Source: Nissolia schottii (lineage: Eukaryota; Streptophyta; Magnoliopsida; Fabales; Fabaceae). From it: DNA of 64,000 bases. The stretch lies in assembly GCA_003254905.1 (NCBI GenBank), contig QANU01065441.1:1-64000 (forward strand). Direction: 5' to 3'. Both the position numbers and the translations under genes were made by a program. Below, piece after piece: positions 19,104-30,862 of this stretch; the first letter of the stretch is position 1, and each line of letters starts with the position of its first letter. The notes beneath the pieces were generated by a model. That model was given only the letters and a program-made list of their open reading frames with translations. It had not been told where the DNA came from and searched no databases.

Positions 19104-22100
19104 ATGTGTAGCATCATTTCCAAGTCACACTGCCACTTGGGACAACTACTCCCTTTGAAACCACTTCACACTAGGTACTGAATCAATCTTCAATCTTTTT
19201 TTCTTCCGTGTCATGCTGTAGAGTTTAGTGATGTGTTTTTTGTTGTTTGTGTGTTTTTTTGGCAGCAAGAGAGAGTATGGAATTGGGAGGGTGAAGATGG
19301 GTGGGAGGATGGGGGTGGTGTGTATGGGAATGTTGGCACCCAGAAAGTTCATGCAGAGGAGGAAGAAAATGGAGGTTTTCAAGGATGCTGCTGATGAAGC
19401 TGATCAGAAGAAATGGAGGAGAATCATGACCCGAATCGATGAGACTGGTTCCGCCGTCTCCGTGCTCATTTCTGAGCTCAAAAACAACCACTCTCTTCCT
19501 AGGGACCTTGTCCTTGGTACCTTGGTTAGGTATAAGCAACTCAAAAGGTGGAACCTTGTTGTTGAGGTATACAAAGAAATATGATTAGTTTAGTTTCTCT
19601 TTTGTTGCTTTGTTGTTTTACTCTTTAGCTTGAAACAAGGAGCAATTTGGCTTTGAATGCTTGTTAAGTGATTCTAAGTGACTGGTACGTGTTTGATTTG
19701 TTGTCTTTTAGATTCTAGAATGGCTTAGGACTCAAAGCTGGTGGGACTTTGGTAAGATGGATTTCTTCATGCTTATGACCGGTTATGGAAAGCTCGGAGA
19801 CTTCAATGCTGCGGAGAAGGTCTTAAGCTTGATGAATAAGAATGGTTTTCCACCAAATGTTGTAGCTCAGACTGCACTTATGGAAGCATATGGAAAAGGA
19901 GGCCGATACAATAACGCTGAAGCGATATTTCGTAGGATGCAGAAATCAGGCCCGGAACCTTCTGCTGTAACTTATCAGATAATACTTAAAACATTCGTTC
20001 AGGTAAACTGTAATGAGGTGAAATGTGTAAAAGAGGAATTATAGAGATAATGGATATATCGTGGATATTTTCTGCATTTGTGATGGAAAACCTCTTTAGG
20101 AAGGAGATGATTAGAGAAGAAATCATAGAGAGAGAGAGGTAGGATAAGCCTAATGCAAATTTTCCATACCATCTAATTCCCATCTTCCCCCTATTTATAA
20201 TAAATTTGGCTCCACTGATTGGACCAATATCTATTTGGGCCTTTATCAATATAGGTCCGTTACATAAACAAACTTTTTTGTTCTAAGCACTTTATTTTTT
20301 CCTCACAACCTGCTGCTGAGTTTGAGTGTTTGACTTTTCCTGTTGCATTTGTATAATTGATACACCTGCAGGGGAACAAGTTTAAGGAAGCTGAAGAAGT
20401 ATTTGATAATCTATTGAATGATGAAAAGTCGCCTTTGAAACCAGACCAGAAGATGTTTCATATGATGATTTATATGTATAAGAAGGCTGGAAGTTATGAA
20501 AAGGCTCGCAAGGCATTTGCACTGATGGCTGAATGGGGGATTGAACAATCTACAGTAACATATAACAGCTTGATGTCATTTGAAACAAATTACAAGGAGG
20601 TTTCCAGCATGTATGATCAGGTAATATAAATATCTATCTTCTGCCAAAAAGAAAAAAATGAATATCTATCTAATTTGTCTTTCATAGAATCTGTGATAGA
20701 CTTGGGATTATTTAATTTCAGCTATGTTGTATTTTCTATAACTCTTATCATAGCCATAATTGTTTTCCTGAAAACTGAATATATGTACTCTATGTACTCA
20801 GAACAGGAATGTCAGACAGAAATTTATATAATCTGAGTAATTTTCAAGGTCGTCCATTAGTTTTCGTCTACTTGTTCTTCTGTTCCCCCTTTAATATATT
20901 GTTTATAATTAATTCATCAGATTTTGAAGTCAATGCCTTATTTTAGATGCAAAGAGCTGGTCTCAGACCTGATGTTGTGAGCTATGCCTTACTCATTAAT
21001 GCTTACGGGAAAGCCAGGAGGGAGGAAGAAGCACTAGCTGTATTTGAGGAAATGCTTGATGCCGGTGTCAGGTATGTTAGAGAATAAAATTATGTTGTCA
21101 TGACTTGAAAGAAAGCTGTAACCTAAGAAAGGCGGTTATATTAGTACTTTCGCAGTATTAACTGGACTTAACTTTAGCCCAAATGTTAAACAACAAGCAA
21201 TGACCATATATTTTTCGCATGGTTATACTTTATTTCGATAAAACTAAAATTAGTAGTTAAATTTTCAACAACCTTCAATTGCTGACTATTTGTTTTTGCT
21301 AAATTGGTTGTATTTTATGTGGTAAAAGGTTTTATAAAGTGACAGAATTCTCTTCTTTTTCACAGGCCAACTAAGAAGGCTTACAACATTTTACTCGATG
21401 CATTTTCCATATCGGGAATGGTAGACCAAGCTCGAACGGTTTTTAAGAGCATGAGAAGAGATAGGTAAGTTGTGTTTCCTAAACTTTCCATTGTTTATAT
21501 TCTAATGTTGTTAGCATTCTGTAATTAATGATATCAAATTTATAAATTTCTGTTCTTTAAGCTTTTTAAAAGAGCCTAAATCACTATAAAAATTGTCCCG
21601 TTGTCCATTAATGATTAAGGAGGATTCCATTTCTGTAAGGATGCTACCGGTTATGGTTTATGTTTGATCAAAAGAAGATAACAAAGAGCTTTCTCCTCAT
21701 ACTGTCAAACATATAAAATTTATGTACCGAGTACTGATTGAATCATGAATTTTGAGAATATATTTTAGGGTCAAACATTGTTTTTTAGTGCTCATATCAT
21801 TGTATTTTTTTTTTCTTCCGTTCAGATGCTCGCCAGATATTTGCTCATACACTACCATGTTGTCAGCTTATGTGAATGCCTCTGACATGGAAGGCGCTGA
21901 GAAGTTTTTCAAGAGATTGATACAAGATGGTTTCGAACCTAACGTAGTCACGTATGGAACCTTAATTAAAGGGTATGCTAAGGCAAATGATCTTGGGAAG
22001 GTAATGGAGAAGTATGAAGAAATGCTTAAGAGGGGTATCAAGGCCAATCAAACTATCTTCACCACTATCATGGATGCATATGGAAAGAGTGGAGACTTTG

Positions 22101-22417
22101 ACAGTGCCGTTCTATGGTTCAAGGAAATGAAGGGTAGTGGGGTTTCTCCTGATCAGAAAGCCAAAAACGTCCTTCTATCTTTAGCAAGCACAGATGAAGA
22201 AAGAAGAGAGATTAATGAGCTTGTCTTGAATTCCAATGTGAATAACAATTTGTCTAAAGTTAATGGTGCTGCTAGATTTGTTGACGATGATGATGACACA
22301 GACCATGATACTGATGATGATGTTGAAGAAGATGAAGATGAAAAAAGAGACAATTATGAATATTTTGATGCCCAGCTGGCCAGGGCATATGATGAACAAT
22401 CCAGAGTCTCAAGTTGA
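19104..22417 (+). CDS. Pentatricopeptide repeat protein, chloroplast, At3g59040-like
   Basis: Seven exons, 19104-19174, 19266-19566, 19712-20002, 20372-20620, 20947-21071, 21366-21464 and 21826-22417, join in frame through GT-AG introns to give 575 aa. The N-terminus is a likely plastid transit peptide, followed by the family-typical block MGMLAPRKFMQRRKKMEVFK. After it come about ten P-type PPR motifs (for example PNVVAQTALMEAYGKGG, PDQKMFHMMIYMYKKAG, PNVVTYGTLIKGYAKAN). The C-terminus is an acidic Asp/Glu tract. The sequence agrees closely with what I recall of Arabidopsis At3g59040 (PPR287). P-type PPR proteins bind specific organellar RNAs and affect their stability or translation. Many introns are unusual for PPR genes but match this family. 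Confidence 0.93.
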
Positions 22418-23475
22418 TGTTTGATAAGATCTAGAAGACCTATACACTTCAAATTTTGTATACTTGCAAATTTAGGATCTTTGTATTTTGTGGTACAATT
22501 ATTATATTATTAAGCCATTGAAAGTATTCAAATTTTACATAAAACAAACTAAGAGTTTTAAAGTAGTTTCTTTTTAGAAATTACTCGATTTGGGGTGGGA
22601 GTAGTAGTTAAGTAAATTTGTTTTTCAAAATGGCATTTTCAGAATTTGAATATTGTTGCAATTAAAGGTAATTTGAGGGGTGTAATTTCACTTTAATACG
22701 AAAAATTAATTTTAAATGTATTGTCATAAAAGAAGTTTATACTACCATTTAATTTATGTAAGAAACTTTTTTAGGAAATGGGTGGGAGTTATAACATTTT
22801 TAATGTTTTGCTAGTATTTTTATTGTTTTGCTAGTAACAATGTTAAATTTCTTTTATCTCAGCTTTGAGTGTGGAATGACCGTAAATATCTGGGTGACCC
22901 ATAAAGATGTCTATTGATAGACACTTTGATCGTGTGTCAAAAAATGTTAACTTTTTTTTATAGTTATATAATATTATCATAATAAAATTAATAAGATACA
23001 GTTTTCTGATGTATAGTTAATAAGATAAATTAATGATTTTTTTTTATATTCAAATTTTTATAAAAGTATAAATATCTCTTTGTATTTAAATAATTGTAAT
23101 TCAATCACAAATTTTAAATAATAAATAATTTAAATTAATGAGATATTTAATAAAATCTTAAATATTATAATTTTGATATTGTTAAATTTTATAGCTGCCG
23201 GAAAAAAAATCCTTAATTAGAAGCATTTTCATTTACACAATTTTTTGTTAGGTCACATTGATTCATATAGATATTACTGGATGTGCCATAGATTATCTAC
23301 GAGAATCTTTCAATTAAACGACGTAACGAAAATATTCGCATATGTGGCCACAAATTAGCAGTAGTGTTTCTACTTGATAACTGTAGAGAGAGACCTAACC
23401 TGAGACTGACAACATTGCTCATTTTGAGCCTTTCCTTCCTCTCCGACTGGCTTCAAAACAGACTCACACTCACAC
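22418..23475. other. Intergenic, 3' end of PPR gene and thioredoxin promoter
   Basis: AT-rich, no gene. It includes a short direct repeat (TTGTTTTGCTAGTA-like) near 22806-22840. The last 100 bp before the thioredoxin start are richer in CT and probably form its 5' leader. Confidence 0.6.
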
Positions 23476-24968
23476 ATGGCATCATCACTCTCACTCCCAC
23501 CGGTTCCGGCGCGTACGGTTACTGCATCCGCATATGCGTCTGCATCGACCTCTTCCTCTGTTCCTTTGGCTCACTGGTCACCAATCACGCCCAGGCTCTC
23601 CTTTGATTCCTCCCGCCGAAGCCTGAGAACCAGGAGAATCAGAACTTCGAAGCTGCCAAATTTCTCTGCGGTTCCTCAATTTACGGTTACGTGCGGTATC
23701 GCGGAGATCAACGAGAGCCAGTTCGAGGACACCGTCTTGAAGTCTAACCGTCCTGTTCTTGTTGAGTTCGTCGCTACCTGGTGCGGCCCCTGCCGTTTGA
23801 TCTCTCCCGCTATGGAATCCCTAGCTCAGGTCTCTCTCTCTCTCTCTCTCTCTCTATTTTTTTTTTATAATTTTCCGATCGAAATTCCAATTTTTATCTT
23901 CTAATGCAGTGCGATTCAACAATTTGAACATTTAATTGTTGCGGTAGAACGTGGGAAGTGATCAGATAACTGATGTCAAGGATCATTAGAGAGTTCTATG
24001 TTCTTTCAAATTCCTTGATTGATTAAAGAGGAAACATGTTTTACCCGAAATAAACTTGTTTAGGGGTGAAGTTGTTTTCAGGAGAATTTTGTTCTGTTCT
24101 GGTGATAATCCTGTTTGGCATTTTAATAGCTGTTGGACGGTTGTTGAGTGAATCTCAGTGTGAATGGAATCGTAATTCGATGAATGGTCATAACGAACAA
24201 GTATTGTGATAAAATGTAAAGGAAGATGGCCAGTAATCAGTATTGCTTTTGGTAATTGCTGCTGAATGCTGTAACAGTAACATTTGTACAATGGCTTTAA
24301 CCAAAGAAGGAACACTTTTACAAGGTCCATTGACCGTATCTCCAACTCTCTTGAATCTGAGATGGGTAATCTTAGTTAAACCATTCTGATTTATGGTTCA
24401 AGGATCACAAGTTTTGCTGAATGTCTTAAATGGTTAGTATGATTTTCCTGGAGGTTATTCTCGATAGGGCAATAGGATTTGGGCCAGGACTCTTATTAAT
24501 GGACCTTGTAATTAGGATTTAGGATTAGTTAGTTTGTAACAAAAGAGTATAAAAGAGAGGATTATAGGAGTAGAAGGCATCATCATTGAAGGAATTAGGA
24601 CTTGAGAGTCTTGGGAGAGCCAGGGATCTCCTGAATATCCTTAACTAATGTATTTTCATTATAGTAATAAACACTTTTCTTGCATATTCTGGTCCGGTTC
24701 TATCATCAAGTGTTTTTTAAGATCTTTTCTCAACTGAATTTTTTATATAATAAAATTGCAGGAATATGGAGACAGATTAACAGTTGTAAAGATTGATCAT
24801 GATGCCAACCCACGGCTAATTGAAGAGTATAAAGTTTACGGACTGCCAACCTTGATACTCTTCAAGGACGGGCAGGTAGTTCTAGAAAGCAGAAGAGAAG
24901 GTGCGATCACAAAAGTGAAACTTAAAGAGTATGTGGATACATTGCTGGAATCAATATCGGTTGTGTAG
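23476..24968 (+). CDS. Thioredoxin x, chloroplastic
   Basis: Two exons (23476-23829 and 24762-24968, joined in phase 0) encode 186 aa. Residues 1 to about 72 are Ser/Thr/Arg-rich with few acidic residues, typical of a plastid transit peptide. The mature thioredoxin fold begins near [11 protein letters not shown]. The redox-active WCGPC is at 102-106, the KIDHDANP strand-helix at about 128-135, and the cis-proline motif YGLPTLILF has Pro147. The C-terminal [16 protein letters not shown] and the overall sequence match TRX-x (Arabidopsis At1g50320 type) rather than types m, f or y. TRX-x reduces stromal 2-Cys peroxiredoxins, supporting antioxidant defence. The 932-bp intron starts in a CT microsatellite and may carry an old retroelement fragment near 24480-24710. 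Confidence 0.93.
23830..23856 (+). repeat. (TC)n microsatellite at the TRX-x splice donor
   Basis: The intron begins GTCTCTCTCTC and continues as an uninterrupted TC run of about 25 bp, so the 5' splice site has a weak, polypyrimidine downstream context instead of GTRAG. Confidence 0.8.
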
Positions 24969-25976
24969 TCATTCATACATGTGTCAAAACTTTGACATGT
25001 TCTGGGATGCTTGTGTGGCACCGGAGCAGATTTATTTCTGTTCCTATTTCTCGTATGACACAGGTTAACAGAATAAGCTGCGAATACAGGATATTTTGGT
25101 GAAGTGAATTTGTGCTAAACAGTTTCTACCCTTTTTCCGTCTCATTGATTCGGTTGTATAAGTTTCATCTCCCTTGGCAAAAGTGTAGTTGGCAACATTA
25201 TTCAGCAATCAACTGGGTTTATGCAATTAGGTTTGCGAAATTTGAAGTTCTGGAAGTCTTATTGCATAAAGTTGAACAAGGCTTATTGAGTGATTCAATC
25301 TCTTTCGTCTGTTCTGCTTTTAGTTGCTAGTTCCTCATTCTATGTTTACCATAGGAAGTTTTTGGATCAACTTCAAGTGACCTTGTGATCATGGCCACCA
25401 ACAGCGTTGTCTGGAATTAACTTGTACCCAAACCAACGTGATTCTGACTTTCTATTTTCTTCTTCTGTCAAAGGTTACAAGGCAATAAAAATGGTCATGA
25501 TTACCACAACGCCAGCCAAAAGAATAAAGTGCAGAGGTTGAACTTCAAACGGCAAATTAAGGTGTAAAAAATGTTCAAAGCAATATTAGTAGCCTGTCCT
25601 GCAAATCTAACCTTTTTTTTGTTTTCGGTGATGCAAGTCAAACCTTAACAGAGCAAATCTCATTCATTAAGTTCAAGCAAATGCTGCAGATAAAGTGAAG
25701 GTTGGCAACCGAGGTTTTCATTCAATGCAACAATGTTCAAACAGTTATTGCATGTGGGCTGTATTAGACTGTAACAAAGACACTAATGAAAGTACTTAGA
25801 TCAATATCACAATCGGGAACTAGAGATAACATGTGCCAATTCATAACATTCTGCAGAACATCACTAACACAATAATCGTAACTTCAAACTGAAGCAGCCT
25901 AATAGCCATACACAAGTGGGTAAAGCTATATGATTTTTTTCTTTCTATTCAATAAATGAGAATTATATCAATAACC

Positions 25977-26027
<51 letters not shown>

Positions 26028-26793
26028 TAGTTATACTTTTAACGCTGGAAATTATTCCATTATAAATTCATTTTTCACGTAAAATTATTAAAACACATAT
26101 AATATCAATTAATATAATTTATTAACATATATTTTATTATTATTATTATTTTTGTACAAATTAGTCATTTATAAAAACGCCTTATCTTTCTTTTCCACTG
26201 TACCCAAAAAAAAAAAAAAAAGAGAGAACTTAAACATAGTTTCTATAATTTTTGTGGGAATCTATCGTTACTTATCAGCACAATATTAAGAACTAAAATC
26301 CTTTATTATGGTTAGATGCTGTTGGTAACATACGCTGTAAGAAAGTTGTTAGCACAGCAGTGGAGGTTGCTAACCAAGTTTTCCATTTACGTGGCTGAGT
26401 ACTAAAAATAGAATATTAGGAGGTGTTACTCAAAGTTGATCCTTGAAATAAGCATGTCTACGTATATAATGTGTAATCCAACAATTAGAACTTATCTCAA
26501 GTCATTCCAATACCGAATTGACGTCAAATCCAAAAACAAAAAAACTCCCAAATTAGAATATTACTAGTATGACAGATAATAGAAATAATAGTTGAAGTGC
26601 ATATATAATATTGTTCAAGAAGCAGTTGCTTATCTGTCATGGCTTGATTTTAGGATGCTATCATTAGCATATGGGGACATTATAAAGTGGACATCGCAAT
26701 CCAAGGTCTAACATCGATCAAAAGGAAAAGAGAGCACAGTTGAACAAACAAGTGCACAGTGCCTTTAAGATATAGTAAGATCTTGTTCAAAAG
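24969..26793. other. Intergenic between TRX-x and STP; contains (TAA)n
   Basis: The first few hundred bases are probably the TRX-x 3' UTR. An (ATA/TAA)n microsatellite of about 52 bp is at 25977-26028. The stretch at about 26440-26790 shares a block (ACTCCCAAATTAGAATA ... TACTAGTATGACA) with the region upstream of the STP pseudogene and is the likely STP promoter. Confidence 0.65.
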
Positions 26794-28566
26794 ATGGCTG
26801 GTGGTGCTGTTGTTTCTACAGGAGGTGGAAGGCAATATGAGGGGAAGGTCACCTTATACGTGATGATGACATGTTTTGTTGCAGCCATGGGAGGTTTACT
26901 CTTTGGCTATGATCTTGGTATCACGGGAGGTGTGACTTCTATGGAACCATTCTTGATCAAGTTTTTTCCCGGTGTTCACAAACAAATGAAAGATGAATCC
27001 GGCCATGAGAGTGAGTACTGTAAATTTGACAATCAACTCCTTACATTGTTTACCTCCTCCTTGTATCTCGCGGCGCTGGTAGCTTCTTTCTTTGCTTCCA
27101 CAACCACAAGAATGATGGGACGCAAGGCGTCCATGTTTGTCGGTGGCTTGTTTTTCCTGGTTGGCGCATTGTTGAATGGTTTTGCTGTCAATATTGAAAT
27201 GCTCATCGTTGGCCGCTTGTTGCTTGGTTTTGGGGTGGGATATTGTAATCAGGTAACATCGATCGATATGCTTGTTTTAATGTTTAAACGTAAAGAAAAC
27301 TCCAAGAATATATATTGATTGTGTTTAATTGTTGTTTATCTCCTTAAACAGTCTGTTCCGGTATATTTGTCTGAAATGGCTCCAGCAAAGATTAGAGGTG
27401 CACTCAACATTGGCTTTCAAATGATGATTACAATCGGCATCCTAGCTGCAAACCTGATCAATTATTGGGCTGCCAAGAGTGAAAATGGGTGGAAAATTTC
27501 CTTGGGAATTGGAGCTGTTCCTGCAATCATGTTGTGTGTAGGATCTCTTTTCCTCGGTGACACACCTAACTCCATGATTGAGAGAGGTCAACATGACAAG
27601 GCTAAGAAAATGTTGCAACGTATTCGTGGCATTGATAAGGTTGATGAAGAATTCCAAGATCTCATCGACGCTAGTGAGGCAGCCAAAAAGGTTCAACACC
27701 CATGGAAGAACATTACACAAGCAAAATACAGACCTCAACTCACTTTCTGCTCGTTTATTCCATTCTTCCAACAACTCACCGGCATCAACGTCATCATGTT
27801 TTATGCACCTGTCCTTTTCAAGACTCTAGGCTTTGGGGACGATGCTTCCCTTATGTCTGCAGTTATCTCTGGAGGTGTTAACGTGGTTGCCACGGTTGTT
27901 TCCATCGTCTGTGTGGATAAGTTTGGAAGAAGGTTCTTGTTTCTTGAAGGTGGCGTCCAAATGTTTGTTTGTCAGGTAAAAGTAATTACAACTAATTAAT
28001 TAAACGTTTTAGGTTTTTTAAAATGATAACTAATATCTCTAAACCATGTCATTTCTTACCATAACTTATAAGTCAAAATCTGTAATCGTTGTTTGTAGAT
28101 TGCTGTTGGTACCATGATCGCCATCAAGTTTGGAGTGGATGGTGAAGGTTCATTTACCAAAGGAGAAGCCAACCTCCTTCTGTTCTTTATTTGTGCATAT
28201 GTGGCAGCTTTCGCTTGGTCTTGGGGTCCACTAGGATGGTTGGTGCCAAGTGAAATATGCTCTCTTGAGGTGCGATCTGCAGGTCAAGCTACCAATGTTG
28301 CTGTGAACATGTTCTTCACCTTTGCCATTGCTCAAGTTTTCCTCTCCATGCTTTGCCACTTAAAGTTTGGTCTCTTCTTCTTTTTCGCCGGCTTTGTGCT
28401 CATCATGACTACCTTTATCTCCATGCTCCTACCTGAGACGAAGAACGTCCCAATTGAAGAAATGAACAGTGTGTGGAAGTCACACTGGTTCTGGTCCAAG
28501 TTTGTTCCTGATGATGCCCTCGTTGGTGGCACTGGCCATTCTCACAAGACCTCTCCTTCAATTTGA
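26794..28566 (+). CDS. Sugar transport protein (STP), hexose/H+ symporter
   Basis: Three exons, 26794-27252, 27352-27975 and 28099-28566, all with phase-0 junctions, give 516 aa. This is a 12-helix major facilitator of the plant monosaccharide transporter family. Signatures are [15 protein letters not shown] (about 33-47), GRKASM after helix 2, [11 protein letters not shown] at the start of the central loop, QQLTGIN (293-299, sugar binding), GRRFLF, VPSEI and [11 protein letters not shown]. Cys76 in the first extracellular loop and Cys447 sit where STP10 has its lid-domain disulfide. The protein would import glucose-type hexoses across the plasma membrane with protons. It resembles the HEX6/STP group, but its exact member cannot be fixed by eye. 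A broken tandem copy follows. Confidence 0.94.
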
Positions 28567-30862
28567 TCACCATGTTTATTATAATGTGTTCAATGTCTTA
28601 CTTGTTTCGCGTATCTCGCAAAAATCACCTTGTACTTGACCAATTCTTCATTTGTCTGATTCTATGTCAAGATCTCATATTCTAATAAAATGATCAGTGC
28701 TTCAATTTATGCTTGCTACAAACTCATCTTTTACTATAAAGATTTTCATTTATGCTGATTTTTATAAGGAAAACGCAATGTTAAATGCTTGATTTATGTC
28801 ATCATTTTTATGATCTAATGGTGTGTAGGGATAAAATAATGACAAATTTTGATAAAGTTAATTTTATAAATTATTAAAAATAAACAAATTTTTTAGTAGA
28901 TAGGATAATTACTGCTTAGAGCACTGAAGAAACCAACAATCTCTTACAAGTTGATACTAGTATAAAATTTATCGAGATTATATAAAATATAAAATGATGA
29001 CGATAAGTTTAATTTTAAAAATTATTATAAATAAATAAATTTAATAAAAAGAGATAATTACTCAAGGAAACACATGAGAAACCACCTTAAAAAAAAAGGA
29101 ATTACATTATGTTGCTAAGGAACATAAATTGTGTATTATGAGCGCACAGAGGAACAAGACTACTTATTATACATCTAAATGAGAAATTTATGGACTATAC
29201 TAAAACGTCATGTAAGACAGTTGAAAAAATTAATATATTGTTATACCATATCTAATTTTTAATCATTGCCACATTACTTTTCAAGAATATTCCAAATAAT
29301 TTTTTTTAAATATTAACAAAATCGTACAACACACAAAAATTATATCTAATAGTGTTATTTGACAAAATTCAAAGTTTAAACTTTCAACAAACATTTCTAC
29401 TTGCATAGTGAGTATAGAAATGATTAATGGCTCGAAAATGATTCTCGTCACTTTGAACGACGGCACCTAATTGGCTGAATTTTTAACAAATTAATATTTT
29501 GTTTTGGAAAAAAATGTTGTTACAGTACAAAAAATCTTTGCACGGCAAAAATGGTTGATAAAAACAAGACTCATATCTTAAAAGAATGTGATTCTAGATT
29601 TCATTGCCGATGTGATGATCACTTTAGTGAGCGATTTATAAGTACTTTCATAAGCGTTCAAAGAGTTTAGAGAAACCTCCTGATTGTGATATATTGACCG
29701 AGGTTAAACTTAACTAAACTTTTGTTCATAAAAAAAAATATATATCTGCACACCTATTGAACTATTGATTTAAACAGTTAGTTTTAAATTTCATTTATTA
29801 TTTGGTCAAACATATAATAACTAGGATAAATGTAATTTCCGTGCGATTTCTAGAAAAGAAAAAAAAATCTTTGAACTACATAGCATTGTCCTTTATTTTT
29901 AGGGAAATGATAGAGCTTGACAAAAGTCGTGCTCGACGTTTAGATGACAATCACGAAACCGTTGATTTTATCTTATTTTTATATTTTATAGTTGTATTTG
30001 TTTTAAACTTAAAAAACCACAGTCAAATATATGTATTGCAAGTTTGTGCGACAATTTTGTCCTGCTATTTGGCATGAATCTTACTTTGATCTCTTTGGAA
30101 TTTAATGATGATTTTTCACGTATTTCATAGGATAAATACATTATTCTATTAATTTTTTTTGACAATTTTAAAATTAAATTTATTTAATTTTATCATTTCA
30201 TTATCTAAATATATTGATATGTCATATTAAATGTATGTCATATAATTTAATATGATAAATTAATATTTTTTAATATAATATTTATAAATATGTATCATAA
30301 GTTCAAATGGCCTGTAAATCTTTAAACCTCTCACAAATTTGTTCTTTCAAATTATTTGACTAATAAAAAATTTAACAAAATCATATAAAACATGAAATAA
30401 TAATAAAATTTGATGAATTTAATTATAAAAATGATAAAAAAATGATAGGAGAGGGTAATTATTTATGGGACACATGAAAAACCACTTAGTTTGATTTGTT
30501 TTCACGTGATTTCGTGCGTTTCGTATTATGTATGGCAGTGGTGCCACGTAGACGTAGCAAGACTGGAATGAGCAATCAAACAATTAGTCGTTAGACTGAC
30601 TCGTTATTAACACCAAATACAAAGACATGCACTCCCAAATTAGAATAATAATAATATTATTATTACTAGTATGACACAAACAATAAAAGTTAGTTTAAAT
30701 CCACAAATATTGTTTGCGTAATTTACCTGTAATGAATTGTATAAAACAAAAGTAAACAACAACCATCACCATATTTAAAAATGGTCATCCAAACACATTA
30801 AAAGAAAATCGGTGATTAAGAAGAGGGGGAAAAAAAAAAGAGTTAATAATTCAAAAGAAGAT
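28567..30862. repeat. Intergenic between STP copies, with a dispersed ~120 bp repeat
   Basis: Three diverged copies of an AT-rich unit ending in a GATAATTACTCAAGGAAACA-like block followed by GAGAAACCACCTTA lie at about 28842-28945, 28964-29090 and 30361-30500. No gene is seen. The stretch 30620-30780 resembles the upstream region of the intact STP gene. Confidence 0.55.

Noticed and set aside
20003-20371. LTR remnant in the third intron of the At3g59040-like gene
   Set aside because: Some resemblance to antisense LTR sequence with a TATA-like stretch, but no boundaries could be defined.
24480-24710. Full retroelement in the TRX-x intron
   Set aside because: The text resembles the tail of an LTR, but no matching second end or target duplication was found, so it was not called as a feature.
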